From Desulfobacterales bacterium (GTDB lineage Bacteria > Desulfobacterota > DSM-4660 > Desulfatiglandales > Desulfatiglandaceae), in assembly GCA_022013615.1 (NCBI GenBank), contig JAKLQB010000934.1, forward strand, positions 1-9,935: a DNA stretch of 9,935 nucleotides, in the 5' to 3' direction. The number at the start of each line of letters is the position of its first letter. Positions within the stretch are counted from its first letter, which is position 1. The notes under the pieces were generated by a model. It searched no databases. It was not told where the DNA came from and saw only the letters and a program-made list of their open reading frames with translations. Shown here piece after piece: positions 1 through 6,856 of this stretch. The translations under genes and the position numbers were made by a program.

Positions 1-509
1 TGGCCAGAACATTTCAGGTGTATGTGGCATCCGGGGATCTCACAGTACTGGAAAATGTCATGGTCGGGTGCTTCATGCGCACCCGAGCCAGTTCCCAGGC
101 CAAGGCTCGTGCTGAGCAGATACTAAAGGACTTTAAACTGCTCGATCTCTCCGATTATCTGCTCATTGAACTTCCTGTGGCAGCTCAAAAAAGGGTCACG
201 ATGGCAACGGCTGTGGGTACGGCTCCCAAAATGTTGCTCCTGGATGAAGTTGCAGCCGGGTTGAACCCCAGTGAAATTGAAGAGATCATGGCTACCATCC
301 GGCACATACACAATGACCTGGAGATTACGGTGATGCTGATTGAGCACGTCATGGAATTGGTTATGAAAATCAGCGACCGCTTAATTGTCCTGGACTCCGG
401 TAGGAAGATCGCTGAAGGGACTCCCAATAACGTTGCCAAAGACACCAACGTAATCAAGGCCTACCTGGGGGAACGGTACGTTCAGGAGCACGCAGCGGAG
501 TTGGCATAG
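1..509 (+). CDS. livG: LivG-type ABC transporter ATP-binding protein (5' truncated by window edge)
   Basis: This is the C-terminal two thirds of an ATPase of the branched-chain amino acid/amide (HAAT, LIV) importer family, which hydrolyses ATP at the inner face of the membrane as a LivG/LivF pair. The frame is open from base 3 and already reads ARTFQ, the Q-loop segment of this family. The Walker A motif and roughly 85-90 N-terminal residues therefore lie outside the window, and the GTG at 18 is not a real start. Visible motifs are LTVLENVMVG, a degenerate ABC signature PVAAQKR at 174-194, Walker B MLLLDE at 231-248 with D-loop AGLNPSE after it, and the H-loop histidine in LIEHVM at 345-347. 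The C-terminal segment (GRKIAEGTP...) is typical of LivG. The stop at 507-509 is 3 bp from the livF start, so the two are surely cotranscribed. The substrate cannot be read from an ATPase; amino acids, urea or short amides are all possible. Confidence 0.93.
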   Translation, partial: ARTFQVYVASGDLTVLENVMVGCFMRTRASSQAKARAEQILKDFKLLDLSDYLLIELPVAAQKRVTMATAVGTAPKMLLLDEVAAGLNPSEIEEIMATIRHIHNDLEITVMLIEHVMELVMKISDRLIVLDSGRKIAEGTPNNVAKDTNVIKAYLGERYVQEHAAELA

Positions 510-512
510 ACC

Positions 513-1229
513 ATGGCTGAACACATCCTCCAAGTTAAAGATATCAAAGTCCGGTACTCAAGCATACCGGTCATCCATGGTCTCTCTCTAACCGTGGACC
601 CGGGTGAAACCGTCTGTGTGGTCGGAGCCAACGGTGCGGGTAAGTCCACATTTCTGAAGGCCATTATGGGGGCAGTGCGCGTTTTTGATGGCGAGATTCT
701 GTTCCAGAGTCGAGAGATCCAAGATCTGAACACAGAGGAAGTCGTCCGTATAGGTATTACCTATGTACCTGAGGAGAGGATGCTTTTCACCGCGCTCTCC
801 GTGGAAGAGAACCTTTTGCTGGGTGCCTACACTCTAAATGATAAAGACCGGATTCGGGAGAATCTGCAATTCGTTTATGGCCTCTTCCCAATTCTGCGAG
901 ATCGCCGAAACCAGGCCGCCCTAACCTTATCTGGCGGTGAGCAACAGATGGTGGCCATAGGACGTGGTCTTATGTCCAACCCCCGGTTATTCATGATGGA
1001 CGAGCCCTCACTGGGCCTTGCTCCCCGCCTGGTCGACGAAGTGTTGGATACTGTTCGGCGACTCAAGCAGGAGGGTATAAACATCCTGCTGGTTGAGCAG
1101 AATGTCAGGGAGGCCCTGGAAATTGCCGACCGTGGGTATGTACTCCAGACGGGAAGGATAGTCCAGGAAGGGTCAGGGGAGGAACTCCTCAAGAGCGATA
1201 CGGTCCGCCAGGCCTTTTTGGGGATCTGA
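513..1229 (+). CDS. livF: LivF-type ABC transporter ATP-binding protein
   Basis: This is a complete 238-residue ATPase, normal length for LivF, and partner of the LivG-like protein just upstream in a LIV/HAAT amino-acid importer. Walker A is GANGAGKST (residues 38-46), the ABC signature is LSGGEQQM (139-146) and Walker B is LFMMDEPSLGLAP (159-171). The Q-loop region reads YVPEERMLF and the switch position reads LLVEQN, with Gln in place of the usual His; both are typical of LivF rather than LivG. The ATG follows the upstream stop after 3 bp; only a weak GGAG lies about 12 nt upstream, so translational coupling to livG is likely. It appears to be the last gene of its operon, since the next gene converges on it. 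Periplasmic binding protein and permease genes are presumably upstream of the window. Substrate specificity is not visible. Confidence 0.95.
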   Translation: MAEHILQVKDIKVRYSSIPVIHGLSLTVDPGETVCVVGANGAGKSTFLKAIMGAVRVFDGEILFQSREIQDLNTEEVVRIGITYVPEERMLFTALSVEENLLLGAYTLNDKDRIRENLQFVYGLFPILRDRRNQAALTLSGGEQQMVAIGRGLMSNPRLFMMDEPSLGLAPRLVDEVLDTVRRLKQEGINILLVEQNVREALEIADRGYVLQTGRIVQEGSGEELLKSDTVRQAFLGI

Positions 1230-1246
1230 TCAGCTTTTGAGGCCCA

Positions 1247-1260
1247 TCCGTTTAAACGGA
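1247..1260. repeat. 14-bp perfect palindrome between convergent livF and pxpC
   Basis: TCCGTTTAAACGGA is its own reverse complement and sits mid-way in the 64-bp gap between two converging genes. Three copies of TTGAGG flank it (1237-1242, 1262-1267, 1270-1275). The position would suit a bidirectional transcription end, but there is no U-tract on either strand and the central bases leave only a short G+C-poor stem once a loop is allowed. It is therefore not a convincing intrinsic terminator, and a chance palindrome or a protein-binding site are alternatives. Confidence 0.45.
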
Positions 1261-1293
1261 ATTGAGGAGTTGAGGTCTATTAGGTGAGCAATG

Positions 1294-2250
1294 TTATAAC
1301 CCTTCTCTAAACCTTTTGATAATCCCCTCCAGCTTCCCGAGCGCATGATAGGCATCCTCCATGGATACCCCCTCAAAGTTTACCTGTTCCCCCGGCTTCA
1401 TCTGTCCCAGAAGAGGCAGGTCCGCGCTGATCACGGTTGCGATTTTCCTGTATCCCCCGGTGACCGTCTCACCCAGAATGATGATGGGCTGGCCATCCCC
1501 CGGAATCTGGATAGTGCCTGAGACCACACCCTCTGATATTATCGATTCCTCCATTCCCGCCCTTGTCCGGATTACTGGCCCTGACAATCTGATCCCGGTG
1601 CGATCCGAGTGAGGCGTTACATTGAAGGAAGAATTGAGAAAGGTCTTTTTCCCTTTCTCCGTAAAATGATCGTCCTGGGGACCGAAGAGGACCCTCAAGA
1701 TCCAATTTTTTCCATAGGTGGGGATCAATTTCCGGTCAAGGGCCTTTCCTTCTGCCTTGAGATGAAGCCTGGGTGAATCCGAGGCGAGAATGTCACCTTT
1801 TCGAAGGGCCCTTCCCTTAAAACCGCCAAAGCCGGAGGAGAGGTTCGTTGATTTGCTCTCCATCAATGGAGTTACGCTGATTCCGCCTCCCAGGGCAAGG
1901 TAGGCGCGGCATCCACTCCTGGGTACGGTAAAGGAAAGGATTTCTCCTTCCTTCATGATATGGGACCGCCACATCTGTAAGGGTTTCCTGTTCAGATGAG
2001 GTTGAAGATCAGCTCCTGTGACGGCTATGAGAGAATCGACAAGCGCCCTTACCTTTAAACCCAAAAGTGTGATTTCCAGGCAGGCTTCATCTTCGCGGTT
2101 GCCCACAAGCAGGTTCCCAATTCTCAGGGAAAAGGAATCCAGGGCCCCGCTGGGGGCAATCCCGAATCTCCCGAACCCGAACCTCCCGCGGTCCTGAACC
2201 GTGGTCAAGGGTCCGGGGGCCAGGATTTCCAGTGTCTCTATACTTCCCAA
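1294..2250 (-). CDS. pxpC: 5-oxoprolinase subunit PxpC (biotin-dependent carboxyltransferase/KipA family)
   Basis: This is subunit C of the PxpABC complex, which hydrolyses 5-oxoproline (pyroglutamate) to glutamate with ATP in the cytoplasm. The family is also known as KipA or allophanate hydrolase subunit 2-like. Family features are the N-terminal LAPGPLTTVQDRGRFGFGRFG (about 10-30) with APSGALDSFSLRIGN and LLVGN after it, and a C-terminal ILGETVTGGYRK...ADLPLLGQMKPG block. I place the start at the TTG at 2250-2248: a good Shine-Dalgarno AGGAGA (2258-2263) precedes it by 7 nt, and the homologous region begins directly after it (GSIETLEILAPG). This gives 318 residues, close to the usual 310-330. 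An ATG at 2322 gives 24 extra residues that are only out-of-frame pxpB sequence, without a ribosome site. The start lies inside the last codons of pxpB (13-bp overlap), implying translational coupling and a fixed subunit ratio. Confidence 0.92.
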   Translation of the reverse strand: MGSIETLEILAPGPLTTVQDRGRFGFGRFGIAPSGALDSFSLRIGNLLVGNREDEACLEITLLGLKVRALVDSLIAVTGADLQPHLNRKPLQMWRSHIMKEGEILSFTVPRSGCRAYLALGGGISVTPLMESKSTNLSSGFGGFKGRALRKGDILASDSPRLHLKAEGKALDRKLIPTYGKNWILRVLFGPQDDHFTEKGKKTFLNSSFNVTPHSDRTGIRLSGPVIRTRAGMEESIISEGVVSGTIQIPGDGQPIIILGETVTGGYRKIATVISADLPLLGQMKPGEQVNFEGVSMEDAYHALGKLEGIIKRFREGL

Positions 2251-2924
2251 CGTGTCATCTCCTCTTCTTTGATGGAGAGGAATTTTACCAAATCGCCCAT
2301 TTCCAGTGGTGTCGGAGGCCATTTTTCAGGATCAAAAAGCCTTAAAGTGGTCCGGCCGATTATTTGCCACCCACCCGGGCTTTTCACCGGATAAACACCT
2401 GTCTGGTTTTGAGCAATCCCCACTGACCCGCGCGGGACAGCAGTGCGGGGGGTTTCTCTGCGAGGTGTGGCAATAGCTTCCGGCAATTGTCCCATGTAGG
2501 CAAACCCAGGTGTAAAACCGATCATATAGACCCGGTAGGTTGTTCCTGTGTGGAGTCGAATGATTTCTTCAGGGGGAACTCTATGAAATTCGGCCACCCA
2601 GTCCAGATCAGGGCCATATTCGCCACCATAAACAACCGGTATCTCCAGCGTTCTGGGTTTGGGTATTTCGGACCGGTCAATAGTTGTATGGTATTTTTTA
2701 AGCCTTTCTTTAAGAGCGGATAAGGTGATTTTCAGAGGGTCATAAACAATGAGCAGTGAACGGTAAGCAGGCACGGCTTCCACTACCCCCTCTACCCGAT
2801 TATTCTTTAAACAGAGGAAGAGTTCCCTGACTTTTTTGTTGACCAAGGGGCTGATCCTGTCACCCAGTTCAACGAGAAGTGCCCGGTCTCCCATGATGCG
2901 ATATGTAGGGTGTTCATAGAGCAT
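2238..2924 (-). CDS. pxpB: 5-oxoprolinase subunit PxpB (KipI family)
   Basis: This is subunit B of 5-oxoprolinase, partner of PxpC; the family is also known as KipI or allophanate hydrolase subunit 1-like. At 228 residues it is close to E. coli PxpB (about 218). Conserved blocks are YRIMGDRALLVELGD near the N-terminus, IPVVYGGEYGPDL (95-107), GFTPGFAYMG (136-145), VPRGSVGIAQNQTGVYP (163-179) and SPGGWQIIGRT (182-192). The ATG at 2924 is supported by a TAGGAAG ribosome site that overlaps the pxpA stop codon; the gap to pxpA is 9 bp. The 3' end contains the ribosome site and TTG start of pxpC. The Bacillus relative KipI inhibits a sporulation kinase, but presence of all three pxp genes in a row points to the enzyme role here. 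Confidence 0.94.
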   Translation of the reverse strand: MLYEHPTYRIMGDRALLVELGDRISPLVNKKVRELFLCLKNNRVEGVVEAVPAYRSLLIVYDPLKITLSALKERLKKYHTTIDRSEIPKPRTLEIPVVYGGEYGPDLDWVAEFHRVPPEEIIRLHTGTTYRVYMIGFTPGFAYMGQLPEAIATPRRETPRTAVPRGSVGIAQNQTGVYPVKSPGGWQIIGRTTLRLFDPEKWPPTPLEMGDLVKFLSIKEEEMTRWEV

Positions 2925-2933
2925 GTTGGCTTC

Positions 2934-3719
2934 CTAAAGGAATGTCCCCATAGATGCGATATCAATCTTTGAGGCGATGAGTCCCTCCCTGACACTTTTC
3001 ACGAGTGCCACGGCCTCGGGATTATCCCCATGCACACATATGGTGTCAGCATTAAGCTCTATTTCTCCACCATCTTTAGTAACTACTTTTTCCTCTGTCA
3101 CCATCTTTAGAACCCTTTCGGTGGCTATCTGATGATCATGGATCACGGCCCCCTGCTCCTTTCTGGAGACAAGGGATCCGTCAGGGTTGTATGCCCTGTC
3201 CGCAAAGAATTCAAATGCGATTCGAATGCCATAGTGTGATCCCATATCCTCCAGTTCCTGCCTGTTTGGGCCGGCTAAGACCACAAGAATAAGATCCCTG
3301 TTGAGCCTGGCAAGGACTTCTACTGTGGGCTCCCAGATACGCACATCCTGAACAGCCATGGTATAGAGGGCGCCGTGGGGCTTCACGTGCTGCAACTTTA
3401 GGCCTTGAATGGCCGCGAATGCCTGTAGGGCACCGACCTGGTAAGCGACATAGTCTTTGATTTCCTCCAGGGACACATCCATATTTCGCCTGCCGAATCC
3501 CATCAGGTCGGGAAACCCTGGATGGGCACCCAGTGCCACCCCGTGTTGCTTGGCAATAGAGATTGTACGCTTCATGACGGTTGGATCACCTGCGTGAAAT
3601 CCGCAAGCGATGTTGGCTGAACTTATTAGGGGAATAACCTCTTCGTCCAGTCCCAGTTTATACCTGCCGAAACTTTCTCCCACATCGGAATTGAGGTCAA
3701 TTTTGTTTTTTTCTCTCAT
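2934..3719 (-). CDS. pxpA: 5-oxoprolinase subunit PxpA (LamB/YcsF family)
   Basis: This is subunit A of the ATP-dependent 5-oxoprolinase, a 261-residue LamB/YcsF-family protein (usual 245-260). Together with PxpB and PxpC it turns 5-oxoproline, formed spontaneously from glutamine or glutamate, into glutamate. Family signatures are DLNSDVGESFG (8-18), NIACGFHAGD (36-45), LGAHPGFPD (63-71) and HVKPHGALY (111-119), rich in the Asp/His residues characteristic of this metal-dependent-deacetylase-like fold. The ATG at 3719 has the strongest ribosome site of the window, AAGGAGGT at 3725-3732, 5 nt upstream. Gene order A-B-C differs from E. coli, where pxpA follows pxpB-pxpC. The gap to the upstream response-regulator gene is 64 bp, so either readthrough from that gene or a promoter in the gap could drive the operon. 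The only promoter-like pair seen there (TTGTGA, 18 nt, TATAGA) is weak. Confidence 0.95.
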   Translation of the reverse strand: MREKNKIDLNSDVGESFGRYKLGLDEEVIPLISSANIACGFHAGDPTVMKRTISIAKQHGVALGAHPGFPDLMGFGRRNMDVSLEEIKDYVAYQVGALQAFAAIQGLKLQHVKPHGALYTMAVQDVRIWEPTVEVLARLNRDLILVVLAGPNRQELEDMGSHYGIRIAFEFFADRAYNPDGSLVSRKEQGAVIHDHQIATERVLKMVTEEKVVTKDGGEIELNADTICVHGDNPEAVALVKSVREGLIASKIDIASMGTFL

Positions 3720-3783
3720 CAGTTACCTCCTTTAGGTGCTCATAGTCTTACCCTGTAATTCTATAACGTATTTACACCGCAGC

Positions 3784-5160
3784 TCACAAATCCAGTTCGT
3801 ATTCCTTGATCTTACCGATCAGCATGGGCCGGCTGACTTCCAGGATCTTGGCGGCCTGTGTGCGATTCCCACCTGTGAGTTTGAGGGCCTTTTCGATGAG
3901 ATTGCGCTCCATCCATTTGGAGGCTTTTTTGATAGAAAGGTCCTCGTCAGACCCAAGATAGGGGGGAAGTTTTTGAGCTTTCATCATATTTTCAGGGAGC
4001 TCGGCGGGTGAAATCCATCTACCAGGTGCAAGCAATATGGCTCTTTCGATGACGTTTTCCAGTTCCCGGACATTACCCGGCCAGGTGTATTCAATTAAAA
4101 CAGGCATCGCCTCAGAAGAAAGCCCCTGAATGTTCTTTTTCAGTTTCTTATTAAAAATGTCGATAAAGTAACCAACCAGAAGGGTAATGTCTCCTCGTCT
4201 CTCTCTCAATGGAGGAAGATGAATGGTCATGACATTAAGCCTGTAAAAGAGGTCCTCTCGGAATCTGCCCTCCTTTACTTCCTCCTCCAATATCTTTGAC
4301 GTTGCCGCAATAACCCTGACATCGATTTTCTTAGAGCCAACATCCCCCAGAGCCGTGATTTCTTCTTCCTGAAGAACGCGCAAGAGCTTTACCTGCAAAG
4401 ACGGGGGCATTTCTCCGATCTCATCCAGAAAAATGGTCCCTCTGTCAGCCTCCTCAAAGTGTCCTAGTTTGTCCTTTACAGCGTCTGTGAATGCGCCTTT
4501 TTTGTATCCGAACAATTCACTTTCAAGGAGGTTTTCCGGGATACCCCCGCAGTTAATACTTACCATTGGCCCGGATGCTCTGGGGCCGTCCAAATGTATG
4601 GCCCTGGCAAACAACTCCTTTCCGGTACCGCTTTCTCCGGTGATAAGCACCGTGGTCTTGTGTTCAGACACCTTACTGACAAGATCAAACACATGGGCCA
4701 TGGCCTCACTTCTGGCAACAATGTTTCTAAAAGAGTATCTTTTTTCGATCTCATCAATTTTTGTTTTCAGCCTGACGTTTTCCTCTTTTAACCGTTCCCG
4801 CTCGTCGGCCTTTTTAAGGGTCAAAAGAACCTCGTCTTTCTTAAAGGGCTTGGATATGTAATCATAGGCCCCCTCTTTTATGGCCTCCAAAGCGGTTTCA
4901 ACAGTTCCGTAGGCGGACATCATTATATAGGTCTTTTCAGGATACTTTTCTTTTGCATGCTGAAGGAAGGTCACTCCATCCATACGAGGCATCCTGATAT
5001 CGCAGAGAATAAAATCAAAATCAGACCGGTCCATCAACTGGAGACCGCTGGCCCCGTCTGCTGCGCTTTCAACGCCGTAACCAGCCTTGGTCAGCAAGAC
5101 TTCCAGCATATGCCGCATGTTCTCTTCATCGTCAATGATAAGCACTCGTTGTTTAGGCAT
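3784..5160 (-). CDS. NtrC-family sigma-54-dependent response regulator
   Basis: A 458-residue transcription activator with the full three-domain layout. The receiver domain (about 4-118) has the acidic pair D10-D11, phosphoacceptor D54 in CDIRMP, S82 and K104. A charged linker (119-141) leads to the sigma-54-interacting AAA+ domain (about 145-375) with Walker A GESGTGKE (175-182), loop 1 GAFTDA (222-227), Walker B TIFLDEIGEM (242-251), the arginine-containing REDLFYRLNV and WPGNVRELENV. The C-terminal Fis-type helix-turn-helix is GGNRTQAAKILEVSR and following. It would be phosphorylated by the upstream kinase and drive RNA polymerase-sigma-54 at distant promoters. The GAFTDA loop differs from canonical GAFTGA. 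The start ATG has AAGGTG (5169-5174) 8 nt upstream. It lies between the kinase gene (129-bp gap) and pxpA (64-bp gap). Target genes are unknown; PilR-, ZraR- and AtoC-like roles are all possible. Confidence 0.95.
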   Translation of the reverse strand: MPKQRVLIIDDEENMRHMLEVLLTKAGYGVESAADGASGLQLMDRSDFDFILCDIRMPRMDGVTFLQHAKEKYPEKTYIMMSAYGTVETALEAIKEGAYDYISKPFKKDEVLLTLKKADERERLKEENVRLKTKIDEIEKRYSFRNIVARSEAMAHVFDLVSKVSEHKTTVLITGESGTGKELFARAIHLDGPRASGPMVSINCGGIPENLLESELFGYKKGAFTDAVKDKLGHFEEADRGTIFLDEIGEMPPSLQVKLLRVLQEEEITALGDVGSKKIDVRVIAATSKILEEEVKEGRFREDLFYRLNVMTIHLPPLRERRGDITLLVGYFIDIFNKKLKKNIQGLSSEAMPVLIEYTWPGNVRELENVIERAILLAPGRWISPAELPENMMKAQKLPPYLGSDEDLSIKKASKWMERNLIEKALKLTGGNRTQAAKILEVSRPMLIGKIKEYELDL

Positions 5161-5253
5161 AATTTATACACCTTGAGAAGTTTTTTGGGGGTTTACGATC
5201 AATTCTATCATCAAACAAGCATCCGGAGTTAATCGGCGGACCTTCAAGGTACC

Positions 5254-5286
5254 AAAAAAAACAGGCTGCCTCCTCTATGGGTGGCA
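5254..5286 (-). terminator. Possible weak terminator/attenuator between kinase and regulator genes
   Basis: Just past the kinase stop codon the minus-strand transcript reads TGCCACC, a 6-nt loop, then GGAGGCA: a stem of six pairs with one A-A mismatch. Five bases later comes an uninterrupted run of eight U (5254-5261). The combination resembles an intrinsic terminator, but the short imperfect stem and the 5-nt gap to the U-tract weaken it. If real, it would lower the amount of regulator made from the kinase transcript. The remaining 5161-5253 holds the regulator's ribosome site and no clear sigma-70 or sigma-54 promoter. Confidence 0.3.
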
Positions 5287-5289
5287 ATT

Positions 5290-6843
5290 TTACTTATCGA
5301 TCTGATGATAAAGGGGGAGATCAATGATTATGGTTGTCCCTTTTCCTACTGTACTTTCAGCGCGAATTGTTCCCCCCAATCCTTCCAAAATCCTGTAGCA
5401 GACAGACAGGCCAAGTCCGGTTCCTTTGCCAGGTTCTTTAGTTGTATAAAAGGGATCAAAGATATGACCAAGTTCTTGCTCCGGTATGCCAGACCCTGTA
5501 TCCGTGAATCTGAGTTCCATGGAATCATCCATCACAGGGCTCTCTATCGTCAAGACCTTAGCGCTGACATCATCAGAGCCCTCGTCGCCCTCCATGGCAT
5601 CGGCAGCATTCATGACAATATTTAGAAAAACCTGTCTCAATTGATCGGGATCTGCCCAAACAGTATCTTTGGTCGCTTCAAGCACTGTCTGCACCTGTAT
5701 GCCAGCCATCATGGGCTGAGGTTTAAGCATATCTATAAGGTCCAGGATCAGTTTATGGACGCTTGTTTCCTTCTGCTCACCGCTTGTGAGCCTGGAAAAG
5801 TCAAGGAGCTGTCGGATAATGTCATTTATTCGTATGATTTCTGATTCTATTCGGTTCAGGAAATCACTTTTCTCCTCCTGAGTCAGACCGTCCTTCTTGA
5901 TCAAATCAAGGTATCCCAGGATGATTCCTATTGGGTTACCGATCTCGTGTGCCACACCCGTCGCCAATCTGCCCACTGACGCAAGTTTTTCAGACCTGAT
6001 GATTTCGCTTTGGGCTTTTTTGATCTCCTCATTGGCCTTTTCCAGGGAGGAGATATGGCTCTTTAACTCTTTCTTGTTTTCCTCAAGGCGTTTGAGCATC
6101 ATATTCAGGGATCGAAAAAGCTGGCCGATTTCGTTTCTGGGCGGCTCTGCCAATTGCGGAAAAGGCTCTCCGTCCTTGAATTCATCAGTGATCTGCAAAA
6201 GCGCGTAGATTGGCTTGACCACGGTTCTGGAGAGAAGATAGATCCCAAACAGGACAAGAACGATGGTATTGAGGAATATGTAAATGAGAATGATTTTTTC
6301 TGATTTTCGCAATACCTGGTAAACAGGACCAAGATGTGCACAGATGGTGGCGGCACCTATGATACGGCCCTGAGCGAATATGGGCGCAGTGACATTTACC
6401 CTTTCATGGGCGAGCCAGATTATACCCCAGGTGCTGCCATAAAAATCAAAAGCCCCTTTTCTGGTTGCCACAGCCTCGCGGGACATGGAGAGGGCCTCTT
6501 TCTCGGCCTGGCCCCATGATCCTGTGCTGAGTACTTTGACCCCTTCCTTGTTTACTATAAGGGCCTCTGAAAAGTGACCTTTCTGCAATAATTGCGTAAT
6601 TTCCCTTCTAAAAATCGGGGCAGAATCGAGATTAGCCAAATTTTTGTTCATATGGATAATCGAGTATTCCACCTTTTTTTCCAGCACATGTAGGAGCAAT
6701 CGGCCTGTGTCTATTTTGGCCTGTATGAGGTCTTTCTCTGAAAATTTAATCATAACTACATTGATAAGCAGCATGGCAGAAATAATCAGAAAGGCCAGAT
6801 GCGTCAAAATACCTGTTTTCAAGCTGTAAAACGGAAATCGCAA
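5290..6843 (-). CDS. Membrane sensor histidine kinase (periplasmic sensor-HAMP-HisKA-HATPase)
   Basis: This 517-residue kinase is the likely partner of the regulator downstream. Two hydrophobic helices (about 11-33 and 183-205) bracket a roughly 150-residue extracytoplasmic region with a Cache-like end (VTAPIFAQGRIIGAATI). HAMP follows (about 206-258, NEIGQLFRSLNMML), then a coiled-coil stretch. In the dimerisation domain the phosphorylated His is H299 in GVAHEIGNP. The ATP domain has the N box NIVMNAADAM (N412), G1 DTGSGIP, F box FDPFYTTK and G2 GKGTGLGLS. HEIGNP and the overall style belong to the NtrB/ZraS/AtoS-like group that pairs with sigma-54 activators. The start is TTG at 6843-6841, preceded by GTGAGG about 7 nt upstream; an in-frame TGA lies 9 bases upstream of the TTG, leaving no ATG option. 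It begins 13 bp after the prepilin peptidase stop, so cotranscription is likely. The ligand is not predictable. Confidence 0.95.
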   Translation of the reverse strand: MRFPFYSLKTGILTHLAFLIISAMLLINVVMIKFSEKDLIQAKIDTGRLLLHVLEKKVEYSIIHMNKNLANLDSAPIFRREITQLLQKGHFSEALIVNKEGVKVLSTGSWGQAEKEALSMSREAVATRKGAFDFYGSTWGIIWLAHERVNVTAPIFAQGRIIGAATICAHLGPVYQVLRKSEKIILIYIFLNTIVLVLFGIYLLSRTVVKPIYALLQITDEFKDGEPFPQLAEPPRNEIGQLFRSLNMMLKRLEENKKELKSHISSLEKANEEIKKAQSEIIRSEKLASVGRLATGVAHEIGNPIGIILGYLDLIKKDGLTQEEKSDFLNRIESEIIRINDIIRQLLDFSRLTSGEQKETSVHKLILDLIDMLKPQPMMAGIQVQTVLEATKDTVWADPDQLRQVFLNIVMNAADAMEGDEGSDDVSAKVLTIESPVMDDSMELRFTDTGSGIPEQELGHIFDPFYTTKEPGKGTGLGLSVCYRILEGLGGTIRAESTVGKGTTIIIDLPLYHQIDK

Positions 6844-6856
6844 GACCAGACCTCAC

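Noticed and set aside
2251..2322. ATG start of pxpC at 2322
   Set aside because: No ribosome site, and the extra residues are pxpB sequence read in another frame.
3720..3783. Sigma-70 promoter for pxpA (TTGTGA, 18 nt, TATAGA on the minus strand)
   Set aside because: Each hexamer matches consensus in only four of six bases, and the -35 would lie in the regulator's last codons; too weak to list as a feature.
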